Source: JAICLL01 sp035252155 (GTDB lineage: Bacteria > Planctomycetota > Planctomycetia > Pirellulales > JAICIG01). Taken from it: a stretch of DNA of 7,998 bases. Shown in pieces: positions 1 through 6,295 of the stretch. The notes below the pieces were generated by a model. It worked only from the letters and a program-made list of their open reading frames with translations. It made no database searches and had not been told where the DNA came from. Location: NCBI GenBank assembly GCA_035252155.1, contig DATFDL010000157.1:1-7998 (forward strand), read 5' to 3'. The position numbers and the translations under genes were made by a program. The number at the start of each line of letters is the position of its first letter. The first letter of the stretch is position 1.

Positions 1-1
1 C

Positions 2-364
2 GAAGAAGTCGGCTTTTCGAAGCTGCACATTTTCCCCTTTAGTCCGCGGCGAACAACGCCCGCGGCCGAAATGCCCGAGCAGGTGCCGCCGCAGGTCAAG
101 CAAGCGCGGATCGAACGATTGCAGGCACTTGAGCGGCGGCTTGCCCTGCGTTATCAGCAGAGCCTGGTTGGCCGCTGTTTGCAGGTGATGGTCGAGTCGC
201 CGGTCGTTGATCGTCCCGGCTACGCTTATGGCACGGCCTGCCGCTACGTTCACGTCGAGTTGCCCGCTGCCGCTGGAAGTTACGGAAAATTTGCCGAGGT
301 CACGCCGGTGGCGATTCGTGCGGGAAGATTGCAAGCGATGGACGCGACGCACTCGGTCGATTAG
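2..364 (+). CDS. mtaB: tRNA t(6)A37 methylthiotransferase MtaB-like, C-terminal part (5' end outside window)
   Basis: Only the last 120 residues are in the window; the frame is open from base 2 to a TAG at 362-364. MtaB-type enzymes are cytoplasmic radical-SAM iron-sulfur proteins that add a methylthio group to t(6)A at position 37 of tRNAs, which supports accurate decoding. The visible part begins with the end of the radical-SAM barrel, including KLHIFPFSPRRTTPA, close to the family signature HIFPYSPRxGTPA. A charged helix follows (VKQARIERLQALERRLALRY), and the last 55 or so residues look like a TRAM RNA-binding domain (RCLQVMVES...GYAYGTACRYVHVEL...GKFAEVTPVAIRAGRLQA). The cluster-binding cysteines would lie upstream of the window and cannot be checked. 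MiaB and RimO share this architecture, but the FPFSPRxxTPA wording favours MtaB. The next gene starts about 220 bases downstream behind a repeat, so an operon link is doubtful. Confidence 0.82.
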   Translation, partial: EEVGFSKLHIFPFSPRRTTPAAEMPEQVPPQVKQARIERLQALERRLALRYQQSLVGRCLQVMVESPVVDRPGYAYGTACRYVHVELPAAAGSYGKFAEVTPVAIRAGRLQAMDATHSVD

Positions 365-449
365 TCTTGGGGGGCGACACCGGCGGCAGCCGTCGTCGAA
401 CCGATCGACGTCGGATTGGTTTTGACCTTCAAAATCGGCAATTGCGCCG

Positions 450-525
450 TGTGGCACAGCCGCCCTCGGCTGTGTCGCCGACGCCAGTCGGCGTCGCGGA
501 ACGGCACGGAGTCCGTTCCCTACAG
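450..525. repeat. Three consecutive palindromic hairpins in the gap before the Hsp70 gene
   Basis: Three perfect stems follow one another. 455-462 (CACAGCCG) pairs with 467-474 (CGGCTGTG) around loop CCCT. 479-485 (CGACGCC) pairs with 490-496 (GGCGTCG) around AGTC. 498-504 (GGAACGG) pairs with 513-519 (CCGTTCC) around an 8-base loop. The first unit, 450-474, recurs as an exact 25-base reverse-complement copy at 3234-3258. The third, with its CTACAG flank, recurs in inverted orientation at 7939-7967 with three differences. Dispersed copies in both orientations point to a repeat family rather than a gene-specific terminator. None of the stems has a T-run after it. The rest of 365-587 shows nothing else I can name. 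Confidence 0.8.
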
Positions 526-587
526 AACTATTGCCCTGGTCGTTGCCAAACCCATTGCTTGTCGAGGGGCGCCGCGCGCCGCCGCTG

Positions 588-2651
588 ATGTCGAGAACTC
601 GGGCCGTTGGAATCGATCTAGGAACGACGTATTCGGCCGTCGCCTGGCTGTCGGACGCGGGCAAGACCGTCATGGCCCCCAACAACGACGGCGACATTCT
701 CACGCCCAGCCTGGTGTTGTTCGACGATCGCGAAGTCATCGTCGGCAAAGAAGCCGGCAAGCTCGGCCGCTTAAGGCCCGCGCGTTTCGCCGAATGCGTC
801 AAACGCGACATGGGCAGCCCGGTTTATTCGCATCCCATCAGCGAAGAATACATGCCGCCTGAAGTGATTCAGGCTTGGATCCTCAAGCAGCTCAAGGCCG
901 ATGCGGTGCGCGCGGTGGGGCCGGACTTTCGCGCGGTGATTACCGTGCCGGCCTTTTTCGACGAACCGCGCCGCAAAGCGACCGCCGACGCCGGCCTGAT
1001 GGCCAACCTGCCTGTGCTCGACGTGGTCAATGAACCCACGGCCGCGGCCCTGGCCTTCGGCGAGGAACTGGGCTATCTCACGGCGGGCGGCGAGGTGCGC
1101 GAACCGCTCAAGGTGTTGGTCTACGATCTGGGCGGCGGCACCTTCGACGTCACTCTGCTCGAAATGCGGCCCGGCGATTTGCGGACGCTGGCTACCGATG
1201 GCGACGTGCGGCTGGGCGGACGCGACTGGGACATGCGGCTGGCCGATCACGCCGCCGAGGCGTTCATTCACGAGCATCGCGAAGATCCCCGCACCAATCC
1301 GGCCAGTTTGCACCGGCTGTTGAACGAAGTCGAAGAGGCCAAACGCACGCTCAGCGCCCGGCAAAACGCCACCATACGAGTCGATCATGCGGGCAGCTCG
1401 ACCACCGTTAAGGTGACGCGCGACCAGTTCGAGCAGCTCACCGCCGATCTGCTGCAACGCACGGCTTACACCACGCGGCAGGTGCTCGCGGCCGCCGGGC
1501 TGACTTGGAACGACGTGCAACGCGTGTTGCTGGTCGGCGGCTCGACCCGCATGCCCATGGTCGGCCGGATGCTCGAAGAGCTGTCGGGCATTGTGCCCGA
1601 TAAGAAAGTGCATCCTGATGAAGCCGTGGCCCGCGGCGCGGCCATCTATGCCGGATATCTGCTGGCCACGCAGCCCGGCAGCAACAAGCCGCCGCCCTTT
1701 GAAGTGACGAACGTCAACTCGCACAGCCTGGGCATCGAAGGGGTCGATCCGAGCACGGGCCGCAAACGAAACGCGATCATTATTCCGCGCAACACGCCGC
1801 TGCCGGCCAAGGTGAAAGAACGATTCTCGACCAAGACTGCCGGCCAGCGCTCGGTGGTGGTGCAAGTGCTCGAAGGCGAAAGTTCCTTGCCGAGCGAATG
1901 CACGTCGATTGGGCGAACCGCCTTGCGCGACTTGCCGCCGGGGCTGCCCGCCGCTTGGCCTGTCGAGATCACCTACGAATATGGCACGAACGGGCGCTTG
2001 AACGTGTCGGCCATGGTGCCGGGCACCGACCGCGAAGTGACGCTGCAATTGGAACGTGAAGGCTCGATGTCCGACGAGCGGTTGGGGCGGTGGAAGCAAG
2101 CGATCAGCGCCAGCGGCGGCTTCGACGACTTCACGGCGATGATTGCCGAAGAGCTGAATCTGCGGCAGGCGGCCCAGCCCGAATTCATTCCGGTCTCGGA
2201 GGCCGAGCACATCACTGCCGCATCGCCGACGGCAATCCCATCGCCAGCGGTGAGCGCACCAACCGCGGCGGCGCCCGCCGCGCCGCAGCGTGATCCGACC
2301 AAGCCGGTACTCGTTTCGCCCGGTCCGCAAGGCTTTGTTCCCACCGCGCCTTCAACGCAGCCCGCGGCCGCATCGATTCCCGCGAACAGGCCCGTGGCGC
2401 CAGCGGCGGCGCCTTCGCCTATCGCGCCGCCCCCGGCTGCCTACGACTCATCCACGCCGAGCAAACCACTGGCGCGCAAAAGCGGGCTCGCCGCACCGCT
2501 CAACGCCCTAGGTTTCTTGGTATCTGCCGTGATAGGCCTGGTGCTCGGCTATTACGTGTTGGTGTTTTTGAACCCTGACGCCAACATCTTGAACTTGCCG
2601 TCCAGTTGGTTTCCCTGGCAAGCGGAATCGCCGCCGAACCTGGCGCCGTGA
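588..2651 (+). CDS. Hsp70/DnaK-like ATPase with Ala/Pro-rich linker and C-terminal membrane anchor
   Basis: This is a 687-residue Hsp70-family protein. The nucleotide-binding domain (about 5-365) has all the signature motifs: phosphate-1 loop GIDLGTT at 8-14, VVNEPTAAALAFG at 146-158, phosphate-2 VYDLGGGTFD at 178-187, and adenosine motif VLLVGGSTRMP at 313-323. A beta-type substrate-binding domain follows (about 372-500; SLGIEG at 380-385, IIPRNTPLP). The canonical DVLLLDV interdomain linker is replaced by a proline-rich PPPFEVTNV segment. The long helical lid is missing. Instead there is a short helical stretch (about 494-527), about 110 residues rich in Ala and Pro (528-637), and one hydrophobic helix at 641-661. 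Basic residues just before the helix (KPLARKSG) suggest that the ATPase faces the cytoplasm and the last 26 residues lie outside. The ATG at 588 is chosen because GIDLGTT then sits close to the N-terminus as in DnaK; an in-frame TTG at 531 lies just past the repeat and adds no homologous sequence. The nearest purine-rich tract, GAGGGG at 564-569, is rather distant. No grpE or dnaJ is next to it, so it is probably a specialised paralogue. Confidence 0.93.
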   Translation: MSRTRAVGIDLGTTYSAVAWLSDAGKTVMAPNNDGDILTPSLVLFDDREVIVGKEAGKLGRLRPARFAECVKRDMGSPVYSHPISEEYMPPEVIQAWILKQLKADAVRAVGPDFRAVITVPAFFDEPRRKATADAGLMANLPVLDVVNEPTAAALAFGEELGYLTAGGEVREPLKVLVYDLGGGTFDVTLLEMRPGDLRTLATDGDVRLGGRDWDMRLADHAAEAFIHEHREDPRTNPASLHRLLNEVEEAKRTLSARQNATIRVDHAGSSTTVKVTRDQFEQLTADLLQRTAYTTRQVLAAAGLTWNDVQRVLLVGGSTRMPMVGRMLEELSGIVPDKKVHPDEAVARGAAIYAGYLLATQPGSNKPPPFEVTNVNSHSLGIEGVDPSTGRKRNAIIIPRNTPLPAKVKERFSTKTAGQRSVVVQVLEGESSLPSECTSIGRTALRDLPPGLPAAWPVEITYEYGTNGRLNVSAMVPGTDREVTLQLEREGSMSDERLGRWKQAISASGGFDDFTAMIAEELNLRQAAQPEFIPVSEAEHITAASPTAIPSPAVSAPTAAAPAAPQRDPTKPVLVSPGPQGFVPTAPSTQPAAASIPANRPVAPAAAPSPIAPPPAAYDSSTPSKPLARKSGLAAPLNALGFLVSAVIGLVLGYYVLVFLNPDANILNLPSSWFPWQAESPPNLAP

Positions 2652-2673
2652 ATTGCCGCCCGGCCATCGCAGG

Positions 2674-2714
2674 CATCATGCTCCGCATGATGGTTCATCA
2701 CGCGGAGCGTGATG
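2674..2714. repeat. Tandem double hairpin (two related palindromes with complementary loops)
   Basis: CATCATG (2674-2680) pairs with CATGATG (2686-2692) around CTCCG. After a GTT spacer, CATCACG (2696-2702) pairs with CGTGATG (2708-2714) around CGGAG. The two loops are reverse complements, so the element can fold either as two 7-bp hairpins or as one 19-base stem with 17 Watson-Crick pairs and a GTT turn. The stems differ by a T-A to C-G swap that keeps pairing. It lies 23 bases after the Hsp70 stop. It could act as a transcript 3' end structure, but there is no T-run, and a dispersed repeat is the simpler explanation. Confidence 0.75.
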
Positions 2715-2818
2715 TCTACGGTGGCGTAATCGCCCGACCGGCCTTCCACTACGATCCACCTTCCATCGGCCCGCTGGCGGGGCACGAAGTTTGCAACTTC
2801 CTGCGAGCAGCGGCATCT

Positions 2819-2824
2819 GGAGAG
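2819..2824 (+). promoter_or_regulatory. Ribosome binding site deciding the start of the DUF3175 gene
   Basis: GGAGAG ends five bases before the ATG at 2830. This favours that ATG over the in-frame TTG at 2791, which has no such site and would add 13 residues (MQLPASSGIWREI) that do not belong to the conserved region. Confidence 0.75.
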
Positions 2825-2829
2825 AAATC

Positions 2830-3126
2830 ATGACAAACCGAACTCGGAAATCCAAACGTTCCGCGGCAACCAAAGCTGGCGATCGCCGCTGGAGCCACAA
2901 AGTAAAGACTGTCTCGACGTTTCCGCCCGAAGGCATCTTCAAACAAGACGCCCAAACCATCGCCAAATCGATGGCCAGCAAGAAGGTCAGCCCGAGAGGC
3001 ATCGGCTCGGGCATCAAGATGGTGCAGTTCTTCATCAATCGCGGTGGAAAGAACCTGCCTGCCAAGCGGAAACGCGAGCTGGAAAAAGCCAAGAAGATTT
3101 TGCAAGACATGAATGCCACGCGCTGA
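2830..3126 (+). CDS. DUF3175 family small basic protein
   Basis: This 98-residue protein is rich in Lys and Arg. Its N-terminus (TNRTRKSKRSAATKAGDRRW, about 2-21) is probably disordered. The conserved part runs from about residue 21 to the end: a WSHKVKTVSTFPPEGIFKQD segment, IAKSMASKK, then IKMVQFFINRGGKNLPAKRKRELEKAKKIL. This matches what I recall of DUF3175, whose members carry a tryptophan-serine start, an IAxSL helix and an FYINRAGxNLP motif followed by a charged helix. The function of that family is unknown. The high positive charge would fit nucleic-acid binding, but that is inference. There is no signal peptide or membrane segment, so it is likely cytoplasmic. It is separated from the Hsp70 gene by 178 bases containing a double hairpin and from the next gene by 274 bases with two more repeats, so it is probably transcribed alone. 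Confidence 0.85.
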   Translation: MTNRTRKSKRSAATKAGDRRWSHKVKTVSTFPPEGIFKQDAQTIAKSMASKKVSPRGIGSGIKMVQFFINRGGKNLPAKRKRELEKAKKILQDMNATR

Positions 3127-3184
3127 AGCGGCGACGTTTGCCCTAAAGTTGAGTTGCCGCCGATTCGCTGCCAAGCAATGTGCC

Positions 3185-3258
3185 GCAGCCGCCCTCGGCT
3201 GTAGCCGGGTCAACGCCGCCGGAGGCGGCGAATCACAGCCGAGGGCGGCTGTGCCACA
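3185..3258. repeat. Nested inverted repeat in the DUF3175-MFS gap
   Basis: Arm 3186-3202 (CAGCCGCCCTCGGCTGT) is perfectly complementary to 3235-3251. Between the arms sits a second perfect hairpin, CGCCGCC (3214-3220) / GGCGGCG (3224-3230), with loop GGA. The right arm plus flank, 3234-3258, is the exact reverse complement of 450-474. The left arm begins TGCCGCAG where the other copies have TGGCACAG, so it looks like a decayed copy. The element therefore appears to be two copies of one repeat inserted head to head around an unrelated palindrome. Confidence 0.8.
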
Positions 3259-3338
3259 TGATCTATGCCAGCCAAGTTGAAGACACGATCGCGGGCCGTC
3301 GTTCCTAGCCAGCCTGCTCGAAATGGGCTAAAGTCGCG

Positions 3339-3376
3339 TTTCGCTCCGCGGAAGGACGTTCATTCGCGGAGCGAAA
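3339..3376. repeat. 12-bp-stem palindrome just upstream of the MFS gene
   Basis: TTTCGCTCCGCG at 3339-3350 pairs perfectly with CGCGGAGCGAAA at 3365-3376 around a 14-base loop. Four more pairs (3333-3336 with 3379-3382) extend it after two mismatches. It ends 24 bases before the GTG start of the transporter, so it would lie in the leader if transcription starts upstream. It could affect expression, but from general knowledge similar CGCGGAGCGAAA palindromes are scattered through planctomycete genomes, so a dispersed repeat is the default reading. Confidence 0.75.
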
Positions 3377-3400
3377 GACGACCTTAGAACGCGGTGCCGA

Positions 3401-4609
3401 GTGCCGGAGCCAACGATCTCAGCAGACCCGAAGCCGCCGTCAGGGTGGCTGAACCGGACGGTCGTGGGCATCGGCCTGGCGAGCCTTTGCTCCGACGTTG
3501 GGCACGAGATGGCGACCGCGGCCATGCCGGCCCTCTTGAAGTCGCTCGGCGCCGGTTCGGGTGTTCTCGGCCCGCTCGAGGGGCTGGCCGACGGATTGGC
3601 GAGCTTTGCCAAGTTGCTGTCGGGCGTTTATAGCGACCGCCTGCCGAGACGAAAGCCGCTGGCCGTGGCAGGATATTTTGTGACGGCGTCGGGCATGGCC
3701 AGCTTTGCTTTGGCCACACAGTGGTGGCACGTGTTGTTGGGCCGCGTGGGCGGCTGGCTGGGCCGCGGCGCCCGCACGCCCGTGCGCAATGTGCTCATGA
3801 CCGAGGCCACCACGCCCGCCACCTATGGCCGGGCGTTTGGTTTCGAGCGGGCGATGGATAGCGCCGGCGCGATCATCGGTCCGTTGTTGGCAATGGGGCT
3901 GGTCGGTTGGGTCGGCCCGCGCGCCATCTTTTGGTGGACGCTGGTTCCGGGCCTGATGGCGGCCGCGCTGATCGGCCTGCTGGTGCGCGAGCGCCCGCAC
4001 GAGCCGCAGCCCCACGCACGATTGTGGCACAGCACCAAGGCACTGCCAGCCGCGTTTAAGCAATACCTGGTGGGCGTCGGTGTGGCCGGTATGGGCGATT
4101 TTTCAAACACGCTTTTGATCCTCTGGGCCACCGAAGCCTGGACGCCCCAGCTCGGTCTGGAGAAAGCCGCGTGGTGGGCCATCCTCTTTTATGTCGGCTA
4201 CAATGCCGTCTACACCGTCTCGTGCTACGTCAGCGGCATGCTGGCCGATCGTTTTCCCAAGCACATCATGCTGGCCCTGGGCTACAGCGTGGCGGTGGTG
4301 CCGGCCACCGCTCTGGTGCTTCCGGGCGTTAGCTTTGCCAAGTTTGCCGTGGTGTTCGCGTTCTCCGGGCTTTACATGGGTGTGTGGGAGACGCTGGAAA
4401 ACTCGACCGCGGCGCAGCTACTTCCCAAGGAAACACGCGGCGTGGGTTTTGGCGTCTTGGCCACAGTGAACGGTCTGGGCGATTTCGCGTCGAGCGCCCT
4501 GGTCGGGCTGTTGTGGACGGTTTCGCCACTGGCCGCGATGAGCTTTGTGGCTGGCATGTCGCTGATCGGCGCCGGCATCATCTACCGAGCCGGGGAGCGG
4601 TCGAGCTAG
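3401..4609 (+). CDS. Major facilitator superfamily (MFS) permease, substrate unknown
   Basis: This is a 402-residue inner-membrane protein with about twelve hydrophobic helices, the normal length and layout for the family. MFS permeases move small solutes, often by proton-coupled antiport. The loop after helix 2 has the family motif A as GVYSDRLPRRK (75-85), and the pseudo-symmetrical loop after helix 8 has SGMLADRFPKH (278-288). Between them, the helix 4-5 region reads GRGARTPVRNVLMTEAT...YGRAFGFERAMDSAGAIIGPLLAMG, a pattern seen in drug-efflux-like MFS proteins with a conserved Arg and a Gly/Pro-rich helix 5. The GTG at 3401 is chosen because it leaves a short cytoplasmic tail before the first conserved segment (WLNRTVVGIGLASLCSDVGHEM). 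There is no clear Shine-Dalgarno sequence, so the start is less certain than the gene. A palindromic repeat lies directly upstream. The gene converges on the reverse transcriptase with a 164-base gap. Nothing in the window indicates its substrate or a functional link to its neighbours. Confidence 0.9.
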   Translation: MPEPTISADPKPPSGWLNRTVVGIGLASLCSDVGHEMATAAMPALLKSLGAGSGVLGPLEGLADGLASFAKLLSGVYSDRLPRRKPLAVAGYFVTASGMASFALATQWWHVLLGRVGGWLGRGARTPVRNVLMTEATTPATYGRAFGFERAMDSAGAIIGPLLAMGLVGWVGPRAIFWWTLVPGLMAAALIGLLVRERPHEPQPHARLWHSTKALPAAFKQYLVGVGVAGMGDFSNTLLILWATEAWTPQLGLEKAAWWAILFYVGYNAVYTVSCYVSGMLADRFPKHIMLALGYSVAVVPATALVLPGVSFAKFAVVFAFSGLYMGVWETLENSTAAQLLPKETRGVGFGVLATVNGLGDFASSALVGLLWTVSPLAAMSFVAGMSLIGAGIIYRAGERSS

Positions 4610-4773
4610 GAGCATGCCATAATTGTTAAAGTGAATTGTTTATCGATTGATAACTTGGGTGCCACGGCATCCGTCGCGGCGCGTGCGGCATGGAAATGCT
4701 CACTCGGATGGCCGCCGCGATGGACGCCGTGTGTCATCTGTTCGGCTTGATTTTGCAAGCGACACCGCACGAC
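4610..4773. other. Convergent intergenic gap, MFS gene / reverse transcriptase
   Basis: The first 45 bases are AT-rich compared with the rest of the window and include a small palindrome, TTATC (4640-4644) / GATAA (4649-4653), with a GATT loop. No T-tract follows on either strand, so I do not call a terminator. The rest is GC-rich without a recognisable gene; short open frames here have no family resemblance. Confidence 0.5.
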
Positions 4774-6093
4774 TCACCAAAGGATCCGCTCAAAAATTCG
4801 GCGCAGTTTGTCCCCGCGGCCGGAATTGAGCATCGCGACATGGGCAATTGAACCTGCCAGATGCGCCTGAAAATCGGCGTGACCTTCTCGGTTTTGCGAT
4901 TGCGGGCCGTGCCGCGCGCAATTGTTTAGGATGGCTTTCAGACGATCGAAGTCGCTGCGGCAAACGTTTGGATGGCGATTGACGATGACGCCCGCCAACC
5001 GCTGCCGCGAGCTTTGCGGCATGACGCGCGTTTTGCGGGCGTGAATTCTAAATCCTTCCTCCAACGCGATGGCCATCACTTGAATTTGAAACCGCCGAGC
5101 GGCGCGGCGTAGCTCGTCGCCGCCCGAAAACGCCAGGTCGTCGGCGTAGCGCGTGTAGTTGGCACCCATCACGCGGGCTAGCGCCGTCAGCCGGCAATCG
5201 AGCCGGAACGCACACAGATTCGCCAGCGCCGGCGAGGTCGGCGCGCCCTGCGGCAAATGAGGGACCGCGTAAAGCGACTCACTGGCCCACTGCTCGCGCG
5301 GCTTACCCGCGCCCGGGAATTGCTCCCAAACGTCGGCCGGTGATGCGTTGGTGCAAAGGCCCGCCAACGGCCGGGCCACGCCCTCGGGATAGCCGGCCGT
5401 GAGAAAAACTGGCAACACTCGCCGCCGCGTGATCGCTGGGAAGAAGTCTTTCAAATCGAGGCGCAGGACCACGCGAGCGCCCACATGCGGCGCGGCGAAC
5501 GTGCGAATGGAGCGGCCCGTGCGAAAGCCATGCGCCGCTTCGTGCGGCGGCATCCGCGAGATCAGTTCGTCCAACAAGCGCCGTTGAATTTGCTTGAGTT
5601 CGACCTTCGGGATTTCAATGAGCCGCGCCTCGCCATGCCGCTTGCGAATCCAGCGATAGCGATAATGCCGCAAGCGACCCACGGGCAACCGGCGCTCGCG
5701 CGATTGGCAATCGGCGAACCAGGCAAGCCGCCCCGGTGTGAGTTCGAGCCAGTCGGCAAGTTTGCCGGGCGTCGCAATCTCGGGCAGTTTCCAATTTTGC
5801 GGCGCGCCGGCGGCCGGGCGCATCGCGGCGGGAGAGGTCCAAAAAACGTTCTGAAATTCCGGTTCCCCATCGACGCAGGCATTGAGGAAGCCGGGATCGC
5901 TGGCGATCAACTTGGCAATGTGTGCGCGAGAACGGTAGGCCAGTTGCGCGCAGGCGGCATAGATCCGCTGGGCCAGGCCTTGCAGCCAACGAGCGCGCTT
6001 GCCGAGCACCCGCGCGCCGCGCGTGACCATCTCGTCGACTTCCCATGGCCCGGCCAAAAAGGCCTCTGCCAAGCTTACTGCGAGCGTCTTCAT
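4774..6093 (-). CDS. Retron-type reverse transcriptase
   Basis: This 439-residue RNA-directed DNA polymerase is predicted to copy the msd part of the RNA encoded just upstream into msDNA. RT landmarks in order: a template-grip region with RYRWIRKRHGEARLIEIPK (145-163); EAAHGFRTGRSI (185-196), corresponding to the retron NAxxHGF region; motif A RLDLKDFFPAI (211-221), with D213 the expected first catalytic Asp; PQGAPTSPALANL (281-293), the QGxxxSP motif in its retron form; YTRYADDLAFSG (313-324), with the D318-D319 metal-binding pair; and LAGVIVN (366-372) where retrons usually have VTGLxVN. A thumb-like tail with conserved-looking HGPQSQNREGH (395-405) follows. All catalytic residues are present and the frame is intact. 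Residues 1 to about 105 precede the RT core and contain Arg/Ala-rich predicted helices I cannot assign. From memory, the core resembles myxobacterial retron RTs of the Mx162 type. ATG 6093 is used; there is no strong ribosome binding site, and an out-of-frame ATGATGGCATGA overlaps the start. No effector gene adjoins it. Confidence 0.93.
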   Translation of the reverse strand: MKTLAVSLAEAFLAGPWEVDEMVTRGARVLGKRARWLQGLAQRIYAACAQLAYRSRAHIAKLIASDPGFLNACVDGEPEFQNVFWTSPAAMRPAAGAPQNWKLPEIATPGKLADWLELTPGRLAWFADCQSRERRLPVGRLRHYRYRWIRKRHGEARLIEIPKVELKQIQRRLLDELISRMPPHEAAHGFRTGRSIRTFAAPHVGARVVLRLDLKDFFPAITRRRVLPVFLTAGYPEGVARPLAGLCTNASPADVWEQFPGAGKPREQWASESLYAVPHLPQGAPTSPALANLCAFRLDCRLTALARVMGANYTRYADDLAFSGGDELRRAARRFQIQVMAIALEEGFRIHARKTRVMPQSSRQRLAGVIVNRHPNVCRSDFDRLKAILNNCARHGPQSQNREGHADFQAHLAGSIAHVAMLNSGRGDKLRRIFERILW

Positions 6094-6120
6094 GCCATCA
6101 TGCGAGGCAAATCATAAGCA

Positions 6121-6295
6121 CGGCGGCGGCGTGCTCCAACGAGTCTGGTCTGGCGTGAGCATTTATGCGCAGCCGCGCATGGCCGCTCACGCGACACAAC
6201 GATTCACTGAGGCGATGCCCCGGGGTATCCCCGGAGAGGCAGAAATCAAATCGTTGAACGCTTGATTCCACCAGCTTGGAGCACGACCGCCGCCG
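6121..6295 (-). repeat. a1/a2 terminal inverted repeat of the retron RNA
   Basis: On the plus strand, CGGCGGCGG (6121-6129) pairs with CCGCCGCCG (6287-6295), and CGTGCTCCAA (6130-6139) pairs with TTGGAGCACG (6276-6285). The only interruption is A6286. The arms are 136 bases apart and frame the whole candidate msr-msd, the position expected for the helix that brings the priming G next to the reverse-transcription start. Confidence 0.88.
6153..6192 (-). other. Predicted msd hairpin (msDNA stem)
   Basis: An outer stem GCGTGAGC (6153-6160) / GCTCACGC (6185-6192) and an inner stem ATGCGC (6165-6170) / GCGCAT (6175-6180) are both perfect. They are separated by a symmetric 4x4 internal loop (ATTT against GGCC) and closed by the loop AGCC. 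The hairpin sits between the msr stems and a2, where the reverse-transcribed part of a retron normally has its long stem. A tandem TCTGG TCTGG (6144-6153) links it to a2. Confidence 0.82.

Noticed and set aside
450..525. CRISPR-like array because of the regular series of short hairpins
   Set aside because: The three units differ from one another in sequence and have no spacers of constant length.
531..587. Upstream TTG start for the Hsp70 gene, adding 19 residues
   Set aside because: It begins just past a dispersed repeat, and the extra residues have no counterpart in Hsp70 proteins, which place GIDLGTT near the N-terminus.
771..2330. Long open frame (519 codons) on the minus strand inside the Hsp70 gene
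   Set aside because: Its composition is that of the antisense of a GC-rich coding region, it has no recognisable domain, and the plus-strand frame has every Hsp70 motif.
3185..3258. Rho-independent terminator for the DUF3175 gene
   Set aside because: The stem is strong, but no T-tract follows, and an exact copy of one arm occurs elsewhere in a different context.
4774..6093. Group II intron maturase as an alternative identity for the reverse transcriptase
   Set aside because: There is no maturase X or HNH domain and no intron RNA domains downstream; the QGAPTSP and AHGF wording and the upstream a1/a2-bounded RNA fit a retron.
5485..6117. Plus-strand open frame of 210 codons opposite the reverse transcriptase, considered as a possible effector or antitoxin
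   Set aside because: It overlaps the RT almost completely, resembles no family, and has the low-complexity Arg/Ala/Gly composition of an antisense shadow.
6220..6234. CCGGGG-TAT-CCCCGG palindrome as a stand-alone transcription terminator or operator
   Set aside because: No T-run follows on either strand, and it lies inside the a1/a2-bounded RNA where an msr stem-loop is expected.
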